From Bolinopsis microptera (lineage: Eukaryota; Ctenophora; Tentaculata; Lobata; Bolinopsidae), in assembly GCF_026151205.1 (NCBI RefSeq), contig NC_087073.1, positions 21,170,837 to 21,234,836 on the forward strand: a stretch of 64,000 bases of DNA, written 5' to 3'. The position numbers and the translations under genes were made by a program. Positions 1-10,436 of this stretch are shown here, piece after piece. The notes beneath the pieces are model-generated. The model worked only from the letters and a program-made list of their open reading frames with translations, searched no databases and was not told the origin of the DNA. Within the stretch, counting starts at the first letter, position 1, and every line of letters starts with the position of its first letter.

Positions 1-1590
1 AATACCTGGTGAGGGTTACCTGCTGTGTGAGTAATACCTGGTGAGGGTTACCTGCTGTGTGAGTAATACCTGGTGAGGGTTACCTGCTGTGTGAGTAATA
101 CCTGGTGAGGGTTACCTGCTGTGTGAGTAATACCTGGTGAGGGTTACCTGCTGTGTGAGTAATACCTGGTGAGGGTTACCTGCTGTGTGAGTAATACCTG
201 GTGAGGGTTACCTGCTGTGTGAGTAATACCTGGTGAGGGTTACCTGCTGTGTGAGTAATACCTGGTGAGGGTTACCTGCTGTGTGAGTAATACCTGGTGA
301 GGGTTACCTGCTGTGTGAGTAATACCTGGTGAGGGTTACCTGCTGTGTGAGTAATACCTGGTGAGGGTTACCTGCTGTGTGAGTAATACCTGGTGAGGGT
401 TACCTGCTGTGTGAGTAATACCTGGTGAGGGTTACCTGCTGTGTGAGTAATACCTGGTGAGGGTTACCTGCTGTGTGTAATACCTGGTGAGGGTTACCTG
501 CTGTGTAAGTAATACCTGGTGAGGGTTACCTGCTGTGTGAGTAATACCTGGTGAGGGTTACCTGCTGTGTGAGTAATACCTGGTGAGGGTTACCTGCTGT
601 GTGAGTAATACCTGGTGAGGGTTACCTGCTGTGTGAGTAATACCTGGTGAGGGTTACCTGCTGTGTGAGTAATACCTGGTGAGGGTTACCTGCTGTGTGA
701 GTAATACCTGGTGAGGGTTACCTGCTGTGTGAGTAATACCTGGTGAGGGTTACCTGCTGTGTGAGTAATACCTGGTGAGGGTTACCTGCTGTGTGAGTAA
801 TACCTGGTGAGGGTTACCTGCTGTGTGAGTAATACCTGGTGAGGGTTACCTGCTGTGTGAGTAATACCTGGTGAGGGTTACCTGCTGTGTGAGTAATACC
901 TGGTGAGGGTTACCTGCTGTGTGAGTAATACCTGGTGAGGGTTACCTGCTGTGTAATACCTGGTGAGGGTTACCTGCTGTGTGAGTAATACCTGGTGAGG
1001 GTTACCTGCTGTGTGAGTAATACCTGGTGAGGGTTACCTGCTGTGTGAGTAATACCTGGTGAGGGTTACCTGCTGTGTGAGTAATACCTGGTGAGGGTTA
1101 CCTGCTGTGTGAGTAATACCTGGTGAGGGTTACCTGCTGTGTGAGTAATACCTGGTGAGGGTTACCTGCTGTGTGAGTAATACCTGGTGAGGGTTACCTG
1201 CTGTGTAAGTAATACCTGGTGAGGGTTACCTGCTGTGTGAGTAATACCTGGTGAGGGTTACCTGCTGTGTGAGTAATACCTGGTGAGGGTTACCTGCTGT
1301 GTGAGTAATACCTGGTGAGGGTTACCTGCTGTGTGAGTAATACCTGGTGAGGGTTACCTGCTGTGTGAGTAATACCTGGTGAGGGTTACCTGCTGTGTGA
1401 GTAATACCTGGTGAGGGTTACCTGCTGTGTGAGTAATACCTGGTGAGGGTTACCTGCTGTGTGAGTAATACCTGGTGAGGGTTACCTGCTGTGTGAGTAA
1501 TACCTGGTGAGGGTTACCTGCTGTGTAAGTAATACCTGGTGAGGGTTACCTGCTGTGTGAGTAATACCTGGTGAGGGTTACCTGCTGTGT
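1..1590. repeat. 32-bp minisatellite (about 50 copies) in MPND-like intron
   Basis: Tandem array of a 32-bp unit beginning AATACCTGGTGAGGG, nearly perfect, with a few units shortened (around 473-480 and 950-957) or carrying a G-to-A change (around 507, 1207, 1527). It runs off the left edge. The last unit is fused to the exon/intron border of the MPND-like gene: on the minus strand each unit reads CAGCAG/GTAACC followed by ACCAG/GTATTA, so every unit holds two 5' splice-site-like sequences, the first identical to the one used by the adjacent exon. Confidence 0.97.
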
Positions 1591-4316
1591 GATGAGCTCC
1601 CGGATCTTGTTCTGGAGAACAGTACACTCAGTCTGGTCCGCAGGGTTGTTCAGGGAACAGGGAAACACGCTCTGTACTTGTAGTGTCAACTTGTTCGGGT
1701 CCCATTTACCACCTAGATACCTGCACAAATAACCATTTATATTGCAATCAATTACACGTCATACTATTACAAAGATGTTTAGATTGTATAAACTATATAA
1801 GTCGTAGAACCCCCCCCCCCCCCAGTATAAGTATACTATCCTCACCCCGGCCCCCCCTCTAACCCCCCCCCCCCCATCAAGTAATAATATTATCCTCACC
1901 CTCCCCCGCCCCCCCTCTAACCCCCCCCCCCCCCCGGCCCCCCCCCCCGTATCAAGTAATAATATTATCCTCACCCTCCCCCGCCCCCCCCTCTAACCCC
2001 CCCCCCCCCCCCCCCCCCTCCGTATCAAGTAATAATATTATCCTCACCCGTACACCTCGTCAGTACTCAGATGACAGTGATAATCCATGAGAAGAAGAGA
2101 GTTACTCCCTATAAAGACAGTGTACGGTTGTTTCTGTCCCACCACACTGAACTTTACACAGTCTATAAGTGAGGACTCTGCTGGGACTGCATCTTGACGC
2201 GCTTCTTTCATTATCTCACGCTCTTTCGTCTACAGATAGCAGATTTAGTATTTAACAAAGGTAAATTTCAGGAAATAAAGTGCTGAGTCCTTGATACCAA
2301 TGACTATCAGTAATCAGTATGGTACGTTACTTAACACAGCATCAAGAAATCAGTTTGTTAAATCAGTTTTAATATTTTCTAAACATTACCAACTCTACCC
2401 CCCCCCCCCCCCCCCCAGCTAAACATTACCAACTCTACCCCCCCCCCCCCCCCCCCAATATAAAACTTACCCGGGCTGCTTTAGCCTGTTCCTCAGCTAG
2501 CTGCGCTATAGCTAGCTGTATCATATTAGCTTGCTGGAAGAGAGCCTGCTCTAATATCATCTGTGTCATTTTATCATTACTACCTGAAGCATTGTGCTCC
2601 TGAATAGCCTTTTCCAGGGCAGCCTGGTTCAGCAGCGCGTTTTGTATCATACTGTGCTCTAGGAGGGATTTCTGCAGGAGAGCTGGGTCGATGTGCTGCT
2701 GGGCTGATGCCTTCTCTTTAGAGGAGGCTCGCTGCTCCTTCTGCTTAGCCCTCTTCTCCTTCTCCTCCTTCTCTTTATGCGCTGCTAATATCTCCTGCTG
2801 TATTTTGTGCAGAGCCTCTTGTTGAAGCTGCGCCTGGATGATAGCTTCTTGCTGCGCTTGCAGCAGCGCTTCCTCTCTCTGTTTTTGTTCGAGTGCTGAT
2901 TTGCTCTGTTTCTGGAGCAGTGCTGCTGCCTCGCTGTGCTGCTTCAACATCTCTGCTTCTGCCAGCCTGTTTGCTAATGCTGCCTCCACTGCCATCTGCT
3001 CCTTCAGCGCCTTCTCCAGCACTAGCTTCTCCATGTCTGATAGTTTAGTGGCTCCCTCGCCTAGTAACATGTGCGCTAGACTTGCTATATCCACCTGGTG
3101 ATTGTTCATGTTGGCTGCTTGTTCCATCATTGCTTGCTCTGTTTCGGTTAACTGGCCTTGTTGTTCGGAGGAGGGTGTTGTCATGTTGTCACGTGTCATG
3201 TTGTCACGTGTCATGTTGTCACGTGTCATGTTGTCACGTGTCATGTTGTCACGTGTCATGTTGTTGAGTGCTGAGGTAGATGGTTGTTCAGGTTGTTCAA
3301 GGTTAGCAGGTGGGGTTGTGGTGGCAGGTGTGGAGGAGATAGGAGTGGTGGCAGGTTGGGGTATTTGACCGGAGGAGGATGTTGTCATGACAGGCTCTGA
3401 AACCAGACTTTCAGCTGCCGAGCTGCACGCTTCTGATTCTCCCTGTAAAGAGTAATATTTACAAAGGAGTAATAACAGAGATCGTGGCTGATATAATACC
3501 AAAATCTATCCTCACGTGACTACTACTACCTTATATGAGCATCACGTGACTACTTCTTTAATCAAACCTGAGACTGAGACGCGTTATCATCTTCACTATC
3601 ATTCTCGTTAAAATCATCGTCCTGAAACTGTTAGGAAGTGTTAATAATAGACAATCAGATCACTGGATTCAGATCACGTGAAATAAAACATTTAAATGAT
3701 AACAAAGAACCACGCAAACCTGTTGAATGACAGAAGAGCCATCAGCTCTAGCTGCTTGCATCTGTAACCACTGGTTCTTGTACCACTCCAGCTTTCTCCC
3801 TTCATACTTAACTGTGGTCCAGCCACATGCGCTCTTCTTGTCCGGGTTAACTATACGCTTGCAGTGTGAAGCCCACGCGCTCGGAGTGGCAAAGACCAGG
3901 TTGTTGTCTTTCCACTTAACCGATCCGTCCTCCAGCAGGTCTCCTTCAAATACATTCCCAAAATACTCCATCTTTAGTACACCCGTACCTGGGGATATAT
4001 TAAGTAAGGAGGGGGGAAGGGGCCGGAGGGGGGGGGGGGCCGCGGGGGGGGGGGGGGGGGCCGGGGGGGAAGGGGAGATCTGGCGTGATACTTACAATCA
4101 TAATACTTGATAACAGAAAATGTAGATGGAAATTAAAGTACCTGGGTAGAGCAAGCCATCGTTGATCAAGTAAGATAAGTGAAGACTTCTTCCCCCCAGT
4201 TTCTTATCTGCCTTGTTAGTGTTTCCGCCTCTTCCTCTTCCCCTCCCTCGCACTGAGGAGCTGCCTCGCAGCGCTTGCTTCTCTAGTGTCTTCCTTAATA
4301 GGTCATCCATATCCAT
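1582..4316 (-). CDS. MPND-like RAMA + MPN (JAMM-like) domain protein, 5' six exons
   Basis: Six exons read on the minus strand: 4142-4316, 3720-3988, 3568-3621, 2471-3442, 2048-2229 and 1582-1720. All junctions are GT..AG and phases agree, giving 597 residues before the window edge. Residues about 50-140 form a RAMA domain (GDLLEDGSVKW, PSAWASHCKRIVNP, KKSACGWTTVKYEG), as in vertebrate MPND. Exon 4 encodes a low-complexity region with repeated NMTRD pentapeptides and a long Ala/Gln/Glu/Lys coiled-coil-like stretch, longer than I would expect for the family. Exons 5-6 start the MPN domain (FIGSNSLLLMDYHCHLS, GYLGGKWDP). The JAMM metal-binding motif would lie in exons beyond position 1, so catalytic status cannot be judged. 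In vertebrates MPND is a nuclear, chromatin- or modified-DNA-associated MPN protein. The start ATG at 4314-4316 is the first in frame. Intron 6 begins inside a minisatellite. Confidence 0.9.
1805..2047. repeat. Poly(C)/splice-donor tandem repeat in MPND-like intron 5
   Basis: Four imperfect repeats, each a long C run plus a copy of the intron 5 donor region. The donor copies on the plus strand end in TATTATCCTCAC (or TACTATCCTCAC) at about 1824-1854, 1876-1899, 1949-1974 and 2021-2047. The last is the functional donor of exon 5, read on the minus strand as GTGAGGATAATATTATTAC. The pre-mRNA would contain long G runs between decoy donors. Confidence 0.9.
2362..2456. repeat. Duplicated poly(C) segment in MPND-like intron 4
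   Basis: A segment of about 38 bp (AAACATTACCAACTCTA followed by a run of about 17 C) occurs twice in tandem (about 2380-2418 and 2420-2456), just inside the donor of exon 4. In the transcript these are G runs close to the 5' splice site. Confidence 0.85.
3181..3266 (-). repeat. In-frame 15-bp repeat coding NMTRD
   Basis: Five to six copies of a 15-bp unit (plus strand TCATGTTGTCACGTG) within exon 4 of the MPND-like gene. The unit is a multiple of three, so it adds NMTRD pentapeptides without a frameshift. Each unit contains the palindromic hexamer CACGTG. Confidence 0.9.
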
Positions 4317-4594
4317 CCTTACAGCTCTACTTCTACTAGATAATTAGTGTTATATTTACAAATACAGATAACAGAGCATGATCAACTCAGTACTATCTTA
4401 ATGAATTTTCAATTCTAAATTGAATTTATGGTTCGTTATTGTAACCTGAAGTTGTAGAGGTACCTAAAAAAATTAAAAACTATTTCGAGGAGGCAATTAA
4501 AATATATAAAATGCGATAACACTTTAGCAAAACGATGCTTCATCATTAATACAAATTCGTCCAGAAAAAAGCTTCAAAAGTAAACAACACTTTT

Positions 4595-6703
4595 TTACAA
4601 TCTATTCCTAGAGAAATCTTCGTAAAGTATAAGTGACTCGGGTGAAGTTTGAGGAGAAATGTCATTAATAGCAGTCTGGAGTATTTGCGGGGTGACGACA
4701 CCCGCTGTAATAGACTCAATAGCAGCATTATGGCACACAGCAACCACCTCCGCTCCAGATAACCCCTCTGTTATTCTAGCACATTCCTCAAAGCAGAGCC
4801 CTTCGTGAGGAATTCTCTTGAATTTGAGCTTGAATATCTCCTCTCTACACTGCAAGTCAGGCAGAGGAATGTAAACTAACTTCTCCAGACGACCTGGTCT
4901 CAGAAGAGCCTTGTCAATGCGATCAGGACGGTTTGTAGCAGAGATAACAACAACTCCCGTCAGACCCTCCACTCCGTCCAGTTCCGTGAGAAGCTGGGCT
5001 AGAACCCGGTCGTTCACCCCACTCCCCCTGTCAGCCCCACGGTGGCTTGCCAGCGCGTCTATTTCATCAAAGAATATAATAGCAGGTGCTGCTGACCGAG
5101 CCCTGGAGAAGAGATCTCTTATAGCTCTCTCACTTTCCCCCACGTACATTGATAACAGTTCAGGTCCCTTTACAGACAGGAAGTTCAAGTTGGATTCAGT
5201 GGCGAGGGCTTTAGCCATCATAGTTTTACAGCAGCCGGGAGGTCCGTATAGGAGGACACCTCTAGGTGCAGTTATCCCCATCTCCCTGTACTTGTGCTGG
5301 TGTATTATTGGCCAGCTTATTACCCTGGTAAGCAGCTCCTGCACGTTCTGCAACCCTCCGATATCAGTCCACCTCACCTCCGGTACTTCTATCTTTATAT
5401 CGTTCATTGAGCGGGGCGGTATCTTAGTAAGGGCAGTGAGGAGGTGAGAGATGTTGAGTTTATCTTTTCCAGCTAGCAGCAGTGCTTGTCTGCACACATT
5501 GCAGATATCAGCTCCAACGTAACCATTAGCTCTAAAAGACACTGATTTAATGTCTTCTGACGAAAGTTCGCTTTCTATTTCGGTAAGGAAATTCTCGAAT
5601 ATTTCAGTCCTTATCTCTGATGTAACAGCTGGCATTTGAAGTTGTAAAGGGAAGAACTTGTGAAGAGCTGGTGGTAAGTGAGTTGCAGTGGCTAACACAA
5701 ACGCACTTCGGGGTAAAGACTTTAAGAAGTTTGAAACACGGTCTATTTTCCCGGTGGGATCATCTCCAATAGAATCCAACCCATCAAGAAGAACAACCTT
5801 CACATTATCATCACAAGGGATGGGCTTTACAAACTCCTGGACACAACAACTTGGCCACTGTTCGTTTGACAACATTATGGTTTGACACAGTAACGTTTTA
5901 CCAGAGCCAGAGGGCCCAGTGATAAGTAATGTTTGCGGAGGGCCCATAGATCCGAAAACACTGGGACTCTGCAATGTCTGTTCCAAAATATCCTGAATGT
6001 CGCTACCGATGCTCTCTACCCCGATTATTTTAGGTAACGTTACAGGGAGTTGCTTGTCCACAAACTTGGACGTTGGAAGAATTTGGTAGTAAACATCTGA
6101 TATTGAGGCTTCAGATAACTGAGCAGCTAAAGAGGGAACCCCATTTGAATCAGTGGAATTACTAGCCTGTCCAGAAATAGGTATAACAGAATCTATAATA
6201 ATGCTGATTTTTTTGCTGAAATAAGGAACAGAAATCTTCTGTCCTTGAAATACCACTTTATTCTGTAAAACGAACGGTAGGTAGCTCTGATCGATATCCC
6301 CCTCGACAGAGACAGTAACTTCTGCAGCTGATTTGAAAGATTCAATGGGAATAAGAGTGACTAGTCCCCTTTGTTGGCAGGAAAAGCCCACATGGTCGAG
6401 AAGGAGTGAGGTATCAGGCCAGCACTCCATCACATCTGCTGCTATCCTAGCAAAGCAGCCTATTTTTATACCTATCTCCTTCATAGTGTCGGGGTGTAAG
6501 TGACAATATGCAGTGTCTTTGTAAACAGGAGTCAGTCTTACCAACCCCTCACCAATACAGGGTCCAACAGTGTCACACTCATGGTGTGACATGGTCTTCA
6601 GTTCACAACTGCTGCACTTTACCCAGGTCTGCTTGTGTTTGGGACCAGCTCCCCGGGTAGGTGTACGTCTGGAGGGTGTACCTTTAGGACTTTGCTGCAC
6701 CAT
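4595..6703 (-). CDS. AFG2/SPATA5-type double AAA+ ATPase
   Basis: Single-exon ORF of 702 residues from the ATG at 6701-6703. The open frame extends 27 codons further upstream, but a TTTTAG acceptor-like site sits just before this ATG. The N-terminal part has a Cys-rich patch (residues about 28-50) and a Cdc48-N-like region. D1 has Walker A GPSGSGKT (about 263-270), but its Walker B is LLDGLD, lacking the catalytic Glu, and no arginine fingers are evident. D2 is canonical: GPPGCCKT (about 487-494), IIFFDEID (about 542-549), sensor SATNRPD and LLRPGRLE. The Cys before the Walker A Lys, followed by TMMAKALATES and KGPELLSMYVGESERA, points to AFG2A/SPATA5 rather than p97. The family releases recycling factors from pre-60S ribosomes, with SPATA5L1 as partner in animals. 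The length is nearer SPATA5L1, so I leave the paralogue open. Confidence 0.93.
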   Translation of the reverse strand: MVQQSPKGTPSRRTPTRGAGPKHKQTWVKCSSCELKTMSHHECDTVGPCIGEGLVRLTPVYKDTAYCHLHPDTMKEIGIKIGCFARIAADVMECWPDTSLLLDHVGFSCQQRGLVTLIPIESFKSAAEVTVSVEGDIDQSYLPFVLQNKVVFQGQKISVPYFSKKISIIIDSVIPISGQASNSTDSNGVPSLAAQLSEASISDVYYQILPTSKFVDKQLPVTLPKIIGVESIGSDIQDILEQTLQSPSVFGSMGPPQTLLITGPSGSGKTLLCQTIMLSNEQWPSCCVQEFVKPIPCDDNVKVVLLDGLDSIGDDPTGKIDRVSNFLKSLPRSAFVLATATHLPPALHKFFPLQLQMPAVTSEIRTEIFENFLTEIESELSSEDIKSVSFRANGYVGADICNVCRQALLLAGKDKLNISHLLTALTKIPPRSMNDIKIEVPEVRWTDIGGLQNVQELLTRVISWPIIHQHKYREMGITAPRGVLLYGPPGCCKTMMAKALATESNLNFLSVKGPELLSMYVGESERAIRDLFSRARSAAPAIIFFDEIDALASHRGADRGSGVNDRVLAQLLTELDGVEGLTGVVVISATNRPDRIDKALLRPGRLEKLVYIPLPDLQCREEIFKLKFKRIPHEGLCFEECARITEGLSGAEVVAVCHNAAIESITAGVVTPQILQTAINDISPQTSPESLILYEDFSRNRL

Positions 6704-7532
6704 CTGGATATATCCTAAAATATTATAATACATTAGAAGAGTGGTGGTTAATCCTAATCCCTTGTTGTGTGCCACACAATACACACATTAGAATTAGAAA
6801 CGTATTTATACATAATAGATACAGGGTGAGGGTACAATCGTCTTTTATCTATTTTCAAACTTTATTCCTTAGTCTACATATAAAATGGTATGAAATGTAA
6901 TTGGTTGTTTTCAATTGAGTTGTTAGAACAAGGTATACGACATAGTCTGTATTCCGTAGTTAGTCAGGGTATCACAGTGCACATTTGTACAAGAAAATCA
7001 GAGCAAATAAAACTGACACTATTCAAACTATTTAAGCTCAAATAGTTCCTAAGCTGATTACTGAGACCAGCTAAATTATATATATCCTGCATAACATGAT
7101 ATACGACGAGGGTAATGATCCACCTTGTACATATAATAGACATAAAATAACTAGTATTTATGAAGGAGCAGTATAGCACTGTGCTGGCAGTAATTAATCC
7201 CCCCCCCCCCCCCCCTGTGACATAATATATACTATATATTTCAGTAAATAATTTTTCCACAAATTGTAATGTTAGAATAAAGTAATCTTGAGTCTGGATA
7301 TTAGGATTAAATGAGATCACTGTCGTAACGTCCCCCCCCCCCACCCCCCTGTAACATAATATACTATATATTGTGCGTGCTCATCCTTTTCATTTTCTGA
7401 GCTGTTGCAGGAAATGTGATTGTTATTAAATGATCAAAAATCTCTAGAATCAATTAATCAATTAGGAAAATATCAAAAACTCATAAAGTGGTATGATGTT
7501 TAAATTGTAAAATAAGACGTCTCCTCAACAGC
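6704..7532. other. Intergenic spacer between AFG2-like and ABT1-like genes
   Basis: AT-rich, with two poly(C) runs (about 7199-7215 and 7332-7347). Each is followed by a nearly identical block (CCTGT, then ACATAATATA..ACTATATAT), so the segment is an imperfect duplication. No exon or RNA gene is evident. It should contain the AFG2 promoter, but no distinct TATA box or initiator can be singled out. Confidence 0.6.
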
Positions 7533-8475
7533 TCATTGAGTAAACACATTAGAAAGGACACTTTTAGGGATGTTACCACTTCTAACACTAGACTGAGCGA
7601 TTCTTCTTTGTTTTGGTTCTCTAGAAGAAACAACATTGTCACTTGATTTAACTGCTGTCCCTTTCTCTTCCCTTTTACGTTTAATTGCGGTTATTTGCTT
7701 GTTCTTATCCACTTGCTCTAAAAAGAAGTTTGTTTCCTTTTTCACTTGAGTCATTTCTTGCTGCAATCTTTTTTTACGGACTGCTGAATTGTACGCAAGT
7801 TTTTCTGTAAGATTGGACCATTTAAAGCGGGGCAGGTACTTCATTGACCATATGTCGTCGTGGTAGTAGCTCCCTTTCTTACCACCGATTATGTTTCCAT
7901 TCAAAGATTGTACAACAGCTTTCGCAATTCTTTTCTTTTTGAATTCCACCCACCCCTCCGTAAACTTTTTCTTTCCTGAAAATAAACTTGCTGAATTTCA
8001 AGAGTCCAAAAAGGAGATGAAAACTATTTTAATGAATATCAAACGATTGGGTAGTAGTTTTCCATTGAATCTGAAGTAAACCTTTCCTTGTAATGAAATA
8101 TTATGTCTTGAAAAGTAAAATAGTATAGTACTAGTGTAACCTGAGCAATTAAAATCTAAATAATAACACCCCAGATAATTAGGGACTAGTAGGGTGTCCC
8201 TACAGATTAGGCTTACCTGAACCACCACCCACTTTTCTCCTTTTCCGTATTTCAGTGTCCTCAGGCTGCAAGAATATCTTGCCTACCTCGCCATACTGTG
8301 ACATGATATTTCTAACTTTGTTTGGTTTCATATAAGGAGGAATAGAGCTGAAGTAGATTATTCCAGGTTTTGAGCCTGATTTCTTTGAGGGCAGTTCCTT
8401 TTTCCCTAAGTCTAACTCATCTTCTTCCTTTTCCCCTAAGTCTAACTCCTCTTCTTCTTTCATTGAAATTTCCAT
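7533..8475 (-). CDS. ABT1: ABT1/Esf2-family RRM protein (ribosome biogenesis)
   Basis: Two exons, 8217-8475 and 7533-7975, with donor GTAAGC and acceptor TTTTCAG; the joined frame is 233 residues. The acidic N-terminus is followed by an RRM starting at PGIIYFSSIPPYMKP, then the family signature VGKIFLQPED, FTEGWVEFKKKRIAK, LNGNIIGGKKGSYYHDDIW and MKYLPRFKWSNLTEKLAYN. The C-terminus is a basic helical tail. Yeast Esf2 and animal ABT1 act in the nucleolus in early 18S rRNA processing, and ABT1 was also named as an activator of basal transcription. Length and domain order fit the family. The intron falls between the first part of the RRM and the GWVEF block. Expression is expected to be constitutive. 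Confidence 0.93.
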
Positions 8476-8954
8476 AGATAAACTGTGACAATAATTTGAA
8501 AATCAAAATCAATCCATGTGCTATTATTGTGTGTATCAATACATTATTATCAATATACATTCACTATAATTTATTATATCTCATATGGATCCAAAAACTT
8601 GATGAAATGAACACGAAAATAAAAACAGCTTTATTTGATCTAGATCTTTCCCAACCAGCTAGGCTGTGACATCTAATTATGATGTACAATCCTCAGTACA
8701 TTTGTTTACAAATTGGAATCAATTTTAACTGAGCTTCACTGGCTAAAAACAATAAATCTGAAAGTTGAAAAATAATTTTAGTGAAACATTTAATTTCAAC
8801 AAATTTTTTTTTTATATACAGACAAAACTATTCTGGTGCAATGAAAAAGTGTAAAAACATGCCAATAACTGCACTAAATGCGATTGCTTTCATATTTTTC
8901 ACAAAAATAAATGAAAATAATCTACATTTTAATACCCTTTCAAATCGGAAAATA

Positions 8955-9836
8955 TTATCTTCTGTTGTGACTATAATTGGATCTAACATAAGTGGGATTG
9001 AACTGACTATTATACTTCTGTTTCATCACTGGCTTAACTAAATCATTGTCATGAGTTTCAACTGATTTTGAATAATTAGGGTTTAACAGTTTTTCAGCAG
9101 TAATATGCTCTGCCTGCTCGCGTTTAAGCCTTTCTTCACGAAGCTGTGAGATTGATTTTGATTTACCCTTATCAGAGCTGGAGGAGGAATGTCTCTTTTT
9201 CTTTTTAGCTTTCTTTTTATTGGCTTTCTTTTTATTAACATTAGAACTCTCTTTAGAAACAAGCTTTCCATGTTTTTTACGTTCATTAGAAAACTCAACA
9301 ACTTTATCATGAAAATCAATGTCAACAAAAACTGTTTCTGGCTCTGCTGGAATGGGTGTTGCATAATCGACACCCTTTCTCCTTTTGTTCATTTCATTAA
9401 GGGGATCCATTAAATCAATGGGGTCATACCGTTGCTTTCTTTTTTGTAAATGTTTAAGTTCGTCTGGATTTTTCTGATACCATGGTTTATCAACAGCTAG
9501 CTCACTAGAGCCTTGTCCTAGTTGCTTTAAATATCCTACTTTCATTTCCCAATTCTTTTGTTCATCAGCTTTCTCTTCAGATGCACCTTTGTTCTGAGTT
9601 TTATTTTGTAAGTTTGAAAACAAATCTATGTGCTCCAACTTGTGAGCAGCAGCTTCACCTTGATATTTAGAAGTTGCCCGTGTCCTTAGCAAAGCAAGAC
9701 GAGACTCACTCTCTGCTTTAAGAATTCGTTCCTGTTCTTTCTCCCCTTCCAATCTAGCGTTTTCTTCATCTTTGAGTACCCGGGCCACATTTTCTTTAGT
9801 TCGTACATGCCACTTTTTCTTCGGCAAAATGTTCAT
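8955..9836 (-). CDS. LENG1: LENG1-like protein
   Basis: Intronless ORF of 293 residues. The N-terminus MNILPKKKWHVRTKENVARV and the C-terminus KYNSQFNP are the two conserved ends of the leukocyte receptor cluster member 1 (LENG1) family, which shares the CIR-type N-terminal motif with splicing-associated proteins. The middle is charged: a coiled-coil-like EGEKEQERILKAESESRLALL region, a DPLNEM motif, and a Lys/Ser-rich tract around residues 200-235 that is probably nuclear-localising. The precise biochemical role of LENG1 is not well established; the motif family suggests an RNA/spliceosome association. It lies 480 bp upstream of the ABT1-like gene on the same strand. Confidence 0.92.
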   Translation of the reverse strand: MNILPKKKWHVRTKENVARVLKDEENARLEGEKEQERILKAESESRLALLRTRATSKYQGEAAAHKLEHIDLFSNLQNKTQNKGASEEKADEQKNWEMKVGYLKQLGQGSSELAVDKPWYQKNPDELKHLQKRKQRYDPIDLMDPLNEMNKRRKGVDYATPIPAEPETVFVDIDFHDKVVEFSNERKKHGKLVSKESSNVNKKKANKKKAKKKKRHSSSSSDKGKSKSISQLREERLKREQAEHITAEKLLNPNYSKSVETHDNDLVKPVMKQKYNSQFNPTYVRSNYSHNRR

Positions 9837-10436
9837 TGGAACCTCCCGTTACTTGTATCAGTTACCTATTTAAGAACACATTAACATCATCTGAATTTAT
9901 AATAGATACGTATATTAATCACTTTTTTAGTGTATTGAATTGAATCGAATTAGAAACGTTTTTGTACAATTTTGCAACACAAATGAATAGTCAATAATTT
10001 ATACAAAATGATGATTTTTATGTGTTGCAATATGCTTCCAGTAAGAAGCATGTTCTTTTGGTATGCCAACTAATGCCAAAATTTATATCACATTCTAGTC
10101 TACAGGAAAAATAAATCAGGGCAAATAAGCTGCCCTGGAAGTTGGAACTAAGTTGTGAACAAAATTCAGGAGGGGGAACAAAATTACAACAAAGTTCTTT
10201 TTAAATCCCAGAAAAGTAGTTGCCTTTGAGGTGCACACGAGAGCGAATAGTGAAACTGGTATGCAAAAATTATCCTAAATTGCTTTGCAGAGATTTTCAT
10301 TATCGTTACAATGCGAAAATTTCTTTTTGTCTGTGCGACCGCCCTCGTGCAAATTGGATAAAAAATAGGAAGTTGCTAAGCACAAAACTAATAACTTTGT
10401 TTTACTGATAACTTCGTTTAACTGGTAAGGACTTTG
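9837..10436. other. Intergenic spacer upstream of LENG1-like gene
   Basis: AT-rich sequence without a convincing gene. It presumably holds the LENG1 promoter. Nothing else is recognisable. Confidence 0.5.

Noticed and set aside
1-1590. CRISPR array (short regular repeats)
   Set aside because: There are no variable spacers; units are contiguous tandem copies in animal DNA next to an exon.
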